Source: Macrophomina tecta (lineage: Eukaryota; Ascomycota; Dothideomycetes; Botryosphaeriales; Botryosphaeriaceae). From it: a stretch of 64,000 nt of DNA. Shown piece after piece: positions 45,201 through 57,432 of the stretch. The stretch covers positions 2,914,001 to 2,978,000 of the forward strand of contig JAKSGN010000006.1 of assembly GCA_024180945.1 (NCBI GenBank). The letters are read 5' to 3'. The notes under the pieces are model-generated. The model saw only the letters and a list, made by a program, of their open reading frames with translations. It had not been told where the DNA came from and made no database searches. Position numbers and translations under genes: made by a program. How positions within the stretch are numbered: position 1 is the stretch's first letter; the number at the start of each line of letters is the position of its first letter.

Positions 45201-47546
45201 CCGGCAAATTGTCCGATTAGCATGCATCCAGCCTAGCGCCCTGATAGGCTTTCCTGCTAGCAGGGGCCGTTGTAGAGGCTTTCAGTTGCTTCTTTTGTGT
45301 TCTGTCATTGCCACGGTGCGGTGTGCGCGCAAGGCATCCAGGGGCTTGACCAGTTTGATCTCGCGTTTGCTGTTTAGAATACTGTAAAGGGTTGCAACTT
45401 CGACCGGTGAGAGTGCTTTGCACACGCCAACAGGGCACCTTGGGCCACGTCGACGGCTTGGGCCTAATGGATTGGCGAGTGGCGGCCGGAATGGGCAGGA
45501 TATGAGAGGCTCGGTCGGGCCAGGCAGTCTCATCATGCGAGGAAAGGCGACCGGGGCTGTGCTGCCGCTTCCGAGTCTGCGACATTTCGCGCAGGGGTGT
45601 TCTTCCAACCGCGCCGTGGGCGACCCTCGTGGAGAAGCTCCTAAGAAACCGCGGTGACGTCCCATGACTAAGTCAGCGGTTCCGGTCGAGAACCCGGTAA
45701 TGAACACGTCGCTGATCTTTTCTGACTCCATGACTTGCGCTGGCTGCTTTCCGCATCCTCCGCGACTTGCTATTTGTAGCTCTCTACCTTTCGGTTTTAG
45801 GGCTTTGCGACTAAGGTTTTGCCGCACTTTGACTCGGCCCCTTGCTGTCAAAACCTCGAGCTCGCATCAGCCCACCGTGTCGTATACATGTGCATAGAAC
45901 CTTCGGGCTTTCCCGATCGCCACCATGGAGGCTTTTTCTGATGTCGCAATTGATAGTTTGCCGCGGCTCAGCTGCTCCGGCCGTGCTCGTGGTTCACACC
46001 CAATTGCACATTTGCATCTTGGCCAAGCTCAGCCTCATCAGAGCCAGATTGTGCGGAAGAGGCGCCTGGAATTCGGCGGTTGAAGTGATTCCTTTTTCGC
46101 CAGTGGCATTTTGCCCATAAGGGCGTGAATGAAGCCATTTCACCAGGCCGGCTCTCGTAAGTCTCTGTGCACGCTGCAACGCCCCTCTTACGACCTGATC
46201 TGCGTTAACTGAATGTACGGTTCCCACCGCAGTACGGATTACGAGACAATCTTTCCGATGTTTTTGTTCAACTGTTCCTTGGCGCCCGCTTCGACGGCCA
46301 ACGACGGAAGGAGGGTTGATCAGATGCGCGCAGCAGTTCTGGTAGATGAGCGGAAAGTACCGTGAGCATCCCTGGGACTTAAGATTGTGACTATGGGGGC
46401 TTCGCCCACTCAGCGAGCGGGATGCAAATCTGAGGATGCAAGAAACAGGTAGCAGTGGGTGTGACCCCTACCGCCCTCCTAACAACCATTTCTGCCGACA
46501 ATACAGTACTATGGACATCGCCATTTTTCGCATGGAATTATCTGGTGCCAAGAGAGAACCTATGACGGGGTATTCGTGTGTTCTCCCTTTTTTTCTTTTA
46601 CTTTTTTTCTTTTTTATAATGATATGGTGTTCCACGGCTGGTAGTCGTAGTGACCGCTGATATTCGTGGCGGGAGGAGCCGCTTCACGTGAGAAAAGGTT
46701 CGAAGTCACTAGGGTCCGTAGGGCCGAATGCTGGAGCGTCCGTGACACTGCCGGAATATTCGGTCCGCTCGGGATGCATCGATCGGCAATGTAGGCGTAT
46801 AGCAGACTTGGGGGTTCCTGGGAGGCGTTCCACGTACCTAACCTGCATTGATTTTCAGCCAGCTTGCGGGTAAGCATGGAAACCGCCACAGCACGGGTTC
46901 TCCGCAAAAAAAAAAAAAAAAAAAAAAGAAGCACTAATAATCATTGTTACTTATTGGGGAGGCTTCGCAGCCACGTAGAACGCTATTGCGGACTTGCTCC
47001 GTCCGGGGCGTCGGTTCACATTCTGAAGGGCCAGCACCAAAGGGGGAGGTTTTGCAAGCATGCAGATCTCGATGCAGAACTTCCAAAACTTCCAAAGAGT
47101 AAGTCTAGCAGCTTCCGCACAAGGTTGATGCACCGACTTGTGGGCCTTAGCACGCGGCGAAGTAAGACTCGGAAATAGGGAACTAAGCGTCTGCAAGTGC
47201 TTCTCTTTCACGGGGTGAGCGGTAGCGGATCCATGCTCTCAGACATCTCGCTTCGCGTAGGCAGCGTCAATGACTCGAAATCACCCTCCATCTCTTATTC
47301 GTGCTCTCGGTGAAGGTTCAAGACTAAAGCCCTCCCAAATGGCCGGCAAAGGGTGGCTTGTGGTCTGAGAGTGCCGTTGTCTGCAACGGGGCCTTTCTGA
47401 GCTTGTCCGAACACATCTACTCACAGGACGAGTATCAACGCCGATGAAGGGGGAAACGCGGCCTCGATCTCGATTGATTGACTTGCTCAAGACTCGCTAG
47501 ATCCGACGAAACGCCCTCGGTGGGCTCCTGTGCGGGCAAGCTACCC
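42237..47546. other. gene-free block, 5.3 kb
   Basis: No gene is supported on either strand. Subregions 43230-43400 and 44540-44650 are rich in TA and CTA/TAG words; poly-A runs lie at 44307-44324 and 46904-46927 and a T-rich run at 46588-46617. A minus-strand frame at 45851-45282 (189 residues) has no domain or leader. The block looks like old, mutated repeat DNA bordering the polyketide cluster, but I found no terminal repeats or transposase remnants. Confidence 0.5.
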
Positions 47547-49741
47547 ATGGACTTCGCAAACCAGGCCCAGTCCTCCCGGAGCAGAGCGCCTCCTATGCCG
47601 CGGCTTAGTTGCGAGAGGTGTGCGCATCGAAAGGCCCGCTGCGACAAACGCAAGCCATGCTCCAACTGCCTTGCTGCTGGCGTTACCTGCGTTGCGGTCG
47701 AGCGACAGCGGCTGCCACGGGGCCGCCATCGAGCCATGTCGGGCAAGCAGAACGCCAGCAAAAGCAGCAGCGAATGGACCGAAGACCAGGATGAAAATTC
47801 CCTCTGGCTATCGCCAGCTGGCACCGCAGCGCAGGCCACGCAGCTCTCCGCGTACCGCCCACCTCTCAGCGGCGGCGAGGCGACCACGCAGAGCTTCGAC
47901 ACGGAGCTTGGCACAATCCCGACGGCGCATGCGGGCGACACCTTCTGGAATACACTCATCAACGAGGTGGGCTCGATCGGCGCAGGATAGTGTGCTTTGG
48001 GGCGTGTGCTAACGGGGGATGCACCAAAACAGACGCACGGACTGGGGGAAATTCTTGAGCGGTCCGCGGAGGAGCATACGGACCACGTTGGCGACGGGAC
48101 GAGCCGACCCGCGTATAATGTGCATTTTCCAGCCTTCGGGCCCGTGGGCGGCGTGCCAAGCCCCGAAGCCTTCATCGGCAGTCTGGAACAGGCGGCCGGA
48201 CAGCGCGTGCGCAGCCAGCTGTGCTGCATCTTCCTCGAGCAAGTTGACCCTGTCTTCAAGATACTTCACCGGCCCTCGCTTGCCGCGCACCTGCTGGATG
48301 GCAGGAGGTATCTCGCCTACGAACGCGACGATCATCCCGCCGTCGAGGCGCTCGACCGCGCGGTGTGCTATGCCGCGGTGGCCACCATGGCCGAGGAGCA
48401 GTGCATGTCGTTGTTCGGAACGAGCAAGGCGCCGGTCATTGGCCAGTACCGGACGGCGTGTGAAGCAGCTCTGGCCCGCGCGGATGTGGTCATGACCGAT
48501 GATCTGACCGTTCTGCAGGCTTTTGTTCTGTATCTCGTAAGTTGGCCGGCGCGTGATCACTTCAAGCATTCCGCGGCAGTTGTTGACTAAGCCAGATGGC
48601 CACGCGCGTGCATGACCGGACCCGGCGGGTCTGGACGCTGCTCAGTCTGGCGGTGCGTGTGGCGCATAGTCTTAGCCTTCACGCGGAGCCGCCGGGCGCC
48701 CACGCAACGCGGCCCTTCGAGCGGGAGCTGCGGCGGCGGTTGTGGTGTGCCATCGCCCTTCTCGACACCCAAACCGCCCTCGAGTGTGTCTCGGAGCCGA
48801 TGATCCAGGGAACCTGGCTGCAGGCGCCAAACTTACCCCTCAACATCGACGACTTGGCCCTCATTCCGGACAGCGAAGGAGAGCCGGTGGAGGCAGAAGG
48901 CTTCAGCGACATGACCTTCACTTTGGTGGCGTGCAGGGCGCAGTGCGTTGCCCGTCTGCTCAACTTTCCCGCGCCTGTGGGGTCCTCCGCGGTAAGCAAC
49001 TGGGATGTGCGGCAGAACTACGTCGAGGACTTCGCTCGGAGCATTGGCGTTTTACTTCGCCGCAACAGCTGCGCCTCGGAGCGTACTGGCCCGACCTTCT
49101 ATCGCTGGTACACTGACTCCTCAGCCGAAGTCTTGATTGCCACGATGCAGCTCATTGCTGTCCGCCCGCTCCGGCAGCTGCAGCCGTGCGATGCCCCGCC
49201 GCAGGTTAAGGGGGCCAACCTGCTCCGGCTAGCGACAGAAGTCCTTCGAAAGACCCAGTCGTTAGCGCATGATCCCCGCGGCACGCAGTGGCACTGGCTC
49301 GAGGCCATGTTTCCCCCCTGGCATGCCCTTGCCGTTGCCCTGGCCGAGCTATGCGTCTGCGACGACCCGACCTTGTGCCAAGACTGCTGGCCCGCCGTGA
49401 AGCTCGCCTTTGCTCAGCTCTCCCACCGACTTGCCGAGCCGACCGGCGCGGCCATCATTTGGGGCCCGATGGAGAGGTTGATGAAGCAGGCGCGCCAACG
49501 CATGGAGCGTCTTCACATGTACTCTCCTCCAATCCCCTCTAACCCCCTCATACCAGGAAGTCAGCAAGAAACGTCGTTCAGCCCATTCATGACCCCCATT
49601 TCGAGCTCTTTGGATCTGTGTGCGCTCACTGACCTGGCGGCTGTGACCGAAGCCGACTTTGGTGCCGCCGATGCCTGGGGAAATTGGGAAAGTTTCATCC
49701 AAGACATGCTTATCGGCCGGGAGTTCGCTCTCTGCTCCTGA
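47547..49741 (+). CDS. Zn2Cys6 transcription factor with fungal-specific regulatory domain
   Basis: Three exons (47547-47966, 48033-48536, 48596-49741) give 689 residues. The DNA-binding cluster is near the N-terminus: [20 protein letters not shown], then LAAGVTC, a regular CX2CX6C-CX2CX6C pattern. The fungal-trans middle domain spans ~210-480, with [46 protein letters not shown] and [17 protein letters not shown]. Intron 1 has a GTGCTAAC branch point. The stop is 490 bp before the thioesterase start on the same strand, so it probably controls the polyketide genes; a general regulator is the alternative. Start chosen as the first ATG that leaves the finger intact. Confidence 0.88.
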
Positions 49742-50231
49742 GGAAGTATGCTTTCGGAATTTAAAAGGAACCCTGTGTCAATTCTAGTTTTATAGCGCCA
49801 TGAAGATCCGGAGGAGATGACGGAATTTGTACTCGTAACTCTCTGGGAAGCGCAGCGGCGCATTAGCCGCTTAGGAACCACCTCACTCAGACTAAATACA
49901 AAGAACACGTAGCTACAGACCGGAAATATAACTTACTAAGCACTTCCTATGTCTCCAAACCCCGTAGCCGCGACGTAACCGACCCGAGAAATATTCTAGC
50001 TTGTGGGGATCGACTCAGGTTACAACGGATCCGCCGGACGCGTATCATTACTCCGAGATAGAAACGTCGTCGTAGTGCATATTCCGAAGAGAACACTTCA
50101 CAGACTCCGATACTCATAGCCCGAAAAGAAGGGGGGTGATGAAGGGCTGCCGGGGGCAAATCATTATTGTCCGACCGAATAGTGGCTCCATATAAAGTCG
50201 CAGTGTCCTCGGCGCCGACGCTGAAGAGATC
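49742..50231. promoter_or_regulatory. promoter region of the thioesterase gene
   Basis: Contains TATAAA at 50191-50196, only 36 bp before the ATG, and a perfect 10-bp palindrome TCGGCGCCGA at 50209-50218. Several CCGA words occur upstream (around 49980 and 50171). Confidence 0.5.
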
Positions 50232-51300
50232 ATGCCCTCAGATATTAGCGCACGCATGACGATATCGGCTATGGCGGGCATGACAAAAAAGCTTTATAGC
50301 AACTTTGATGAGGAGTTGTGGGACGATTACCTTGCAGACCAAGAAGCGCTTTTGCCCAAACTCCCGGACGTGGAAGGCTTGAGCCCGCGCGTTATCCGCA
50401 TATTGGGAGACAATCCCGGCAAGGTAAGCAGGCTCTCAACCCTAAATCGCCCGCGGTGGTTGCCCTCAGGGATACTTACAGGTACTGACGGCTTGCGTGC
50501 AGTTTCAGTTGCAGGGCACCAACACCTACCTTGTTGGTGCCGGCCGATCCAGGATCCTCATCGACACGGGACAAGGGATGCCGATCTGGGCCAGCCGAAT
50601 CGCGGACGTCGTTCGACGGCAGGAGTGCGAGATTTCTCACGTCCTACTCACTCACTGGCACGGCGACCACACCGGCGGGGTCGCAGACTTAGTCCGTCTC
50701 TATCCTCACTTGGGGTGCGGGGGGATCTACAAGAACCGGCCCGACAGTGGACAGAGGCCGATCGAGGACGGCCAAGTTTTCAGAGCTTCGGGGGTCACCG
50801 TGCGCGCGGTCTACACTCCCGGACACGCCATCGACCACATGTGCTTCGTGTTGGAGGAGGAGGGGGCCATTTTCACTGGCGACAATGTCTTGGGCCATGG
50901 ATTCACCGTCGTCGAAGACCTCAGCTCGTACATGGAGTCGTTGAAGATTATGGAGTCCCAAGGCTGCAGACTTGGGTACCCGGCACACGGCATCGTGTGT
51001 GGAAATATCCAAGCAAAGCTCAAGGAATACAAAGAGCAGCAGCTCGGGCGGGAGAGAAGAGTTATTCAGGCGCTCAAAGACTGCCGAGATAGGCAGCAAT
51101 CCATAGGCAAATCCGGCAAAGTTAGCATGTCTGTGGTGGAGTTGGCGAGGGCCATTTATGGCAACATTCCCGAGCACGTCCTGAAATCTGCGTTCGCTCC
51201 TATGCTGAACGAGATGCTCATGAAGCTCGCAGCTGATAGAAAGGTTGCCTTTGAGCTTAACTGTGGGGAGAGGAGGTGGTTTGCGGGGCCCAGATCGTGA
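50232..51300 (+). CDS. metallo-beta-lactamase-type thioesterase of the polyketide cluster
   Basis: Two exons (50232-50423, 50503-51300) give 329 residues. The metal-binding motif is SHVLLTHWHGDHTGG (H115-x-H-x-D-H120), with LIDTGQGMP before it and GAIFTGDNVLGHG and GYPAHG after it. A helical tail with VSMSVVELARAIYGNIPEHVLKSAF is typical of the LACTB2-like branch that includes the polyketide-releasing MbL-TEs (ACTE, AptB, GedB type). These hydrolyse the ACP-bound product of NR-PKSs that lack their own TE domain. The PKS next door ends at its ACP, so the pairing fits exactly. Short 5' leader. Confidence 0.93.
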
Positions 51301-51965
51301 GCCCTTGACCTTTCGATAGTCCTGCACTCTTAACTGGGTGGTGTGATTTTGGTGTTCGTAGTACATGCAACAGAAGCACAGCAAATGCTATTATGAAACA
51401 ATATGAATGGTAAACTTTTTACCTTTTTTTTTTTTTTTTTTTTTTAGAGAAGGAATGTAGTCTAGTATTCACGTGTGCTAGCAAGAGGATGATTCGCATA
51501 AGATGCTCGCTCGTCCGCTTGGCACAACGGAGGTATTCCCAATGCCGTTCAAGGAGCAGATATCGTGCTTAGCAAACGGCGAGTACCAATGCTACTGAAG
51601 GTAATTCCAAAATTAGAAATTAAGCCGTGCCTAACCAGATGTGTGAATCCACAGCGCGCCAAGACGGAGTCAGGAGGCTGTACACCAAAGCCACATGTGC
51701 TGCAAGGCCATCTGCATCATGTACCTAAATCCTCAAATTGCATCGTTGTAGGACTTTGAGTCACCGGATTTTGACATGTGCTGCCAAACTCCGTCGGTGC
51801 TTGTCCATCCCTGCTGCGCACGCTTATACTTTTCCGAAGCGGGGATGGATTCTCATATAAACCCACCAGGGCTTCAGTACAAATTATTCCAGTCCTTTGT
51901 CCTCAACATTCGCTCTACATAATACAGCCACTTTTTTGTGGCTTCCCGGTCAGCATCTACCAACT
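51301..51965. promoter_or_regulatory. intergenic region: thioesterase 3' end and PKS promoter
   Basis: A pure T run at 51424-51446 follows the thioesterase gene. The PKS promoter has TATAAA at 51856-51861, 105 bp before the ATG, and CCGAAGCGG (51834-51842), an everted CCG/CGG pair, just upstream of it. Confidence 0.5.
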
Positions 51966-54900
51966 ATGGATACTCCCTCCGGCTCGACCGACGTGATCAA
52001 CGACCATAAGATGAACGTTGTTTGCTTTGGGAATGAATTCCCTGTAGACGACGTGCAACAAAACCTTCGTCGCCTGCATCTTCAAAGCAAAGAACGGGGC
52101 CATTTCGCGCTGGCAAGTTTTCTGGAAGAGGCCACATCAGCCCTCGAGATGGAGGTCCGCTCTTTGCAGAAAGCAGCAGCCCCATCTGTGCCTCCTTTTG
52201 AGACCATAGCCGACCTTGGCAACTACCCAGAGCTCAGGAGCGGGCCTATCGAGGGTGTACTGCTCGTCGTCATACAGATCGGGAATTACATTCGGTATCC
52301 AATCTGATCTCCACCACCGATGATGGACAGAGATGCTTACATTTGGATAGTCATCAAGAAGAAAAAGGGCCCGTCACCTCCTACCCAGCCCCCCTCAACT
52401 CACTACTAACTGCGAGGGGAACGGGCTTGCTTACTGCTGCTGCAGTGGCTCTGGCGCCTGACCACTTCCAGCTGGCGTTCGTCGGTGCGGAAGCAGTCCG
52501 AATTGCTTTCCGCTTCGGAATTCATGTCTGTCGAATTTCTGAGAATCTTGAAGCTGGAAGACAGGACGCATCGCCGGAGAGCTGGGCATATGTCCTAACG
52601 GGCCTTGATGAAGAGGTAGTTCAACAGGAACTAGATAAACAGAACGCCAAAATGGTCAGTCAAGTCTTGACCCTCCGTGACGCCAGGGTACTGACTTTTC
52701 TGTAGTCCTCGCCAGAGCCGAGCAAAGTGTTCATCAGTGCGGTTGACGCCAAGTCTGTGACTATTAGCGGTCCGCCCACTCGATTGAAGAACCTTGTGAT
52801 CTCGTCGGAGCTGCTTCGCTACTCGAAATGGGCGCCTCTGCCTGTTTACAGCGGTCTTTGCCATGCTCCGCATGTTTATGTGCCAGAAGACGCTAGCACC
52901 ATCGTTGGTGGTATAAGCAATATGCGTGTAAGCGAGGCCCTGATCCCGCTCCTTTCCTCCGAAACGGGTCGGACCCTTCAGGCGGCTTCGTCTGGGGATC
53001 TGTTCGAAAAAGTCGTCTATGAACTCTTGACCGGCGTGATACGGCCAGAAAGGTCGACGTCTGGGGTGGTCGAATATGCCGCTGCCAATGGAGCCTCGGA
53101 TATAACTTTGAGCACGCTGGGCAGGCCGCAAGCTGTGGAAGACATCGTCACAGCTCTCGAATCTGAGATCAAGCCGTGCACTGTTTCAGTCGTGGATATG
53201 CTGCCAGATGGTTACCATGACCCAGCCTCTCATGCTCCACGAAACACCATGCAGTCGAAAATTGCTATCGTGGGAATGTCATGTCGGTTTCCCGGTGGCG
53301 CTAATAGCCCCTCTGCCTTCTGGGACTTGCTCGACAAGGGCTTGGATGTCCACAGGCGCATTCCCCCAGATCGGTTCGATGTTGACTCACACTATGACCC
53401 GACCGGCAAGAGGACCAATACATCCAAGACTCCGTTTGGCTGCTTCATTGATGAGCCGGGCTTGTTCGACGCCGGCTTCTTCAACATGTCCCCGCGCGAG
53501 GCAGAGCAAACGGACCCGATGCATCGCCTGGCGCTGGTGACGGCGCACGAGGCGCTTGAGCAGGCTGGATTTGTCCCGAACCGGACGCGTTCGACCGACC
53601 TTCGGAGAGTTGGTGTCTTTTACGGCCAGGCCAGTGACGACTACCGAGAAGTCAACACGGGCCAGGAGATTGGCACTTACTTCATCCCAGGTGGCTGCCG
53701 CGCGTTTGCTCCCGGGCGCATCAACTACGTTTACAAATTCGCCGGTCCAAGCTTCAGTTGCGATACGGCATGCTCCTCCAGTCTGGCGACCGTGCAGCTG
53801 GCCTGCACCTCCATCTGGAGCGGCGACGCGGATATGATCGTGGCTGGAGGTCTCAACGTCTTGACCAACTCGGATGCTTTTGCAGGGCTCTGCAACGGGC
53901 ACTTCCTCTCCACGACCGGAAGCTGCAAAACTTGGGATGAGACGGCAGACGGCTACTGCCGTGCCGACGGTGTGGGGTCGATTGTGTTGAAAAGACTCGA
54001 GGACGCCGAGGCGGACAACGACAACATACTCGGCGTCATCCTCTCGGCAGCAACGAACCAGTCTGCAGAAGCTGTTTCGATCACTCATCCGCACGCCGGA
54101 GCACAGTCGTACCTGTATGAAAAGGTCATGTCCCGAGCGGGGATCAGTCCGTTGGACGTCAGTTACGTCGAGTTCCACGGTACGGGCACTCAAGCAGGCG
54201 ACGTTACGGAGATGGAATCCGTCACCAACGTATTCGCGCCTGCCACGAATCGACGAAGGAGGGATCAGCCTCTGCATATCGGCTCTGTCAAGGCCAATGT
54301 GGGCCATGGCGAGGCCGCAGCGGGTATCACAGCCCTGGTCAAGGCCGTGCTCATGTTCAAGTACGAAAGCATACCCAAGCATGTCGGCATCAAAACGGGC
54401 ATTAACCCCGGCTTGCGGCCTTTCCTCGAGGGCAAGCGCAACATCCATATTCCTTCCGAGAACACTCCGTGGCCAAGGACCAATGGGCGAAAGCGCTACT
54501 CGGTAGTCAACAATTTCAGTGCTGCTGGTGGCAACACCACAGTGCTGCTTGAAGAACCGCCCTCGAAGCAGGTTTCGAGCAGAGATGACCGTCAGCAGCA
54601 TGCTATCACAATTTCAGCCAAGAGCAAAGCGTCCCTCAGAGGCAATGTCGAGAAGATGCTCACGTTCCTGGAAGAGAACCCTGACGTCAACTTGGGCGAC
54701 CTGTCGTACACAACCTGCGCAAGGCGCATGCACTACAACCACCGGATCAGCCTCACCGCGAGTAACGTCGTCCAGTTGAAGAAGAAGCTAGCCCCCTACG
54801 CAGGGTCGGCAGCGGAAATAAGGCCGGTCACCGCCTGCCCCCCGCCGGTGGCTTTCGTCTTTACCGGGCAGGGGGCATTCTATGCGCCTATGGGCACTGA

Positions 54901-57432
54901 GTTGTTCAGAGATGCACCAGAGTACCGTTCGGAAATCTTGCGTTTGGATGCCCTTTGCCAGAAGTTTCGGTTTCCTTCCATCATTCCGGTCATCCATGAA
55001 GCACAGAGCAGCTGCCCTGCCATTCTCACCCACTTGGCCATTACATGCGTCGAGATAGCTTTAGCGAGGTACTGGATGAGCCTCGGAGTCAGCCCGTCGG
55101 CGGTTGTGGGTTGCAGTCTTGGTGAGTATGCAGCGCTTCACATCGCAGGCGTTCTTTCGGCTAGCGATACCATTTTCCTGGTCGGAAAGCGAGCTCAGGA
55201 GCTAGAAAGGTATTGCAAATCTGGCTCGCAGGTGATGCTGGCAGTAAAAGCAAGCGCCGTGGACGTTCAGGAGGCCCTTGGGAACACCTATTACGAGCTC
55301 GCGTGTATCAACAGCCCCAACGATGTCGTTGTTGATGGTAGCCAAAGCGTCATTAACGATGCACGGAGCATTCTGGAGCAGAAAGGATACAAATGCCATC
55401 AGCTCGACGTCCCGTATGCTTTCCACTCGGCCCAGATGGAGCCGCTACTCGACCCGTTTGTGGCCATTGCGAGCACAGCGTCTTTCAAGGCGCCAAGCGT
55501 CCCCGTCATCTCACCGCTCCTGGGCGAAGTCGTTTTCGATGCCAAAACCATCAACTCGAACTATCTGCGGCGCGCTACAAGGGAGCCGGTCGACTTTGTG
55601 CGCGGGCTCGATGCGGCGCGAGAGCTTGGCATTGTGGATGATAGGACTGTGTGGGTAGACATTGGGCCCCAGCCAGTCTGCTGTGGTTTTGTTCGCAGCT
55701 GCGCCCCCAGCACCAAAGCGGCAGTGGGATCTCTGAGACGCGGCCAGGATAACTGGAGCACCTTGTCAGAAAGCCTTTCAGTGCTGCACTCGGAGGGCGT
55801 CGAAATCAACTGGAATGAGTTCCATCGCCCATTCGAGAGGGGGCTCCGCCTGCTCGACCTCCCTTCCTATGCTTGGAATGAGAGGAACTACTGGATTCAG
55901 TACAAGGGTGACTGGGCGCTAACCAAAGGAAATACCGTGTGGTCCACGTCTGGTGGGTCGGGTGCGGAGCCTCGCCCCCAACTGAGAACTTCGACTGTCC
56001 ACGAAGTCCTCGACGAAAGCATCTCTTCTGAAAAGGGAGCCATCACCGTGCAGTCGAATGTCATGGACCCGGATTTCCTTGAGGCTGCCAACGGACACAG
56101 GATGAATGATTGTGGCGTGGTAACTTCGGTAAGTCTACTATTTTGCACCTGCAGAAAGGCGCCAATCTAACCTGAGCCTCGTAGTCGGTGCATGCGGATA
56201 TTGCGTTCACTATCGCTGGGCATCTATTCAAAAAGATGCATTCGACGGAGGAGGCGGTCCACATGAACATCAGCAACCTTGTCGTGCTGCAAGGTCTCAT
56301 CGCTCGCAAATTTACCCGCCAGGACCAACTGATTCGCATTGAGGCGTGCGCCGATTCTGGCTCAGCGACACTTCGATGGTACCATGTGCAGAATGGCCAG
56401 CGGGCAGACGAGTACTTTGCCTCTGCGTCAGTGCTGTATGGCAACCCCGAGGCCTGGATGTCCGAGTGGAGCCGCGTGGCTCACCTTGTCAATGGACGCA
56501 TCCAGGATTTGGAACGCATGGCCAACGAAGGGTCCGCAAATAGGCTATCAAAGAACATGGCGTACCGTCTGTTCCAGAACCTTGTCGACTACGCTCCCAA
56601 ATACCGTGGCATGCAGTCCGTCATCCTGAATGGGTACGAGGCGGTGGCAGAGGTGATTTTGACGACAGAAACAAGCGGCGTCTGGACGGTTCCGCCGTAC
56701 TTTATCGACAGTGTTGCCCATCTCGCGGGCTTCATCATGAACGGCTCGGACGCATCCGAAACGCGCGACTTCTTCTTCGTCACCCCAGGCTGGCAGTCGA
56801 TGCGCTTCGCGAGGCCGCTGCGCCCAGGTGGCCGGTACCGCTCCTACGTCAAGATGAGCCCCGCCAACGAGCCCGGCTTCTGGTCAGGGGATGTGTACGT
56901 CTTGGAAGAGAGTACGGTAATTGGCCTGGTGGGCGGAATCACCTTCCGCCGCTTCCCTCGCAGCCTTCTCTCAACGCTGTTTTCACCCCCTGATGTGGGC
57001 CATGCGGGGGCCAATCCACTGTCAGCTATGCGTTCAGAAGCGACTAATGCGCCACAAGTCTCTCGAGACGCCACGGAGCCCCTGGGAGGTCATGCACAAA
57101 CAAAAGCTCCCTCTGGCCAGCCTTCTAAAACGCCGAGTGACCTCTCATCCCAGCGCCATGAAAAGTCGCTGCAGGCAGGTGAGCCAACAGAAGAAGATGC
57201 AAAGAATCCCACTGTTAGCGGTGCCCTGAGACTTATCGCGGAGGAAACGTCACTGGATATTGCACAGTTGACCGACGACGCAACGTTCGTCAGCCTTGGC
57301 GTTGATTCACTCATGTCGCTCGTTCTATCTGAGAAGTTTCGGTCTAAGCTAGGTATTGAGGTAAAAAGCTCGCTCTTTATGGAGTGCCCCAGTATAGGCG
57401 AGCTGAAGAACTGGTTGGAGCAATACTGCTAG
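51966..57432 (+). CDS. non-reducing polyketide synthase, SAT-KS-AT-PT-ACP
   Basis: Four exons (introns 52295-52350, 52655-52705, 56129-56184) give 1767 residues. Domains: SAT (1-~370), where the usual GXCXG reads ARGTG so Gly133 replaces the Cys; KS with Cys567 in DTACSSSLA, FHGTGTQAGD and VKANVGHGEAAAG; AT with Ser1015 in VVGCSLGEYAAL and AFHSAQ; PT with His1342 in GHRMNDCGV and Asp1527 in YFIDSVAHLAGF; one ACP with Ser1727 in LGVDSLMSL; then stop. No TE, CMeT or reductive domain. This layout plus a neighbouring MbL-TE matches the atrochrysone/anthraquinone group (clade V) of NR-PKSs. It should build an aromatic polyketide from malonyl-CoA in the cytosol; chain length and product cannot be read here. 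Confidence 0.95.

Noticed and set aside
45282..45851. 189-codon minus-strand open frame in the gene-free block
   Set aside because: No domain, leader or splice logic; Pro/Arg-rich composition. Kept out of the gene list but worth checking against RNA reads.
50158..50231. Classic AflR site TCG-N5-CGA before the thioesterase
   Set aside because: The only palindrome there has a 4-bp core spacing, so it does not meet the pattern.
53387..54601. 404-codon minus-strand open frame
   Set aside because: Lies fully inside the KS domain of the PKS on the other strand.
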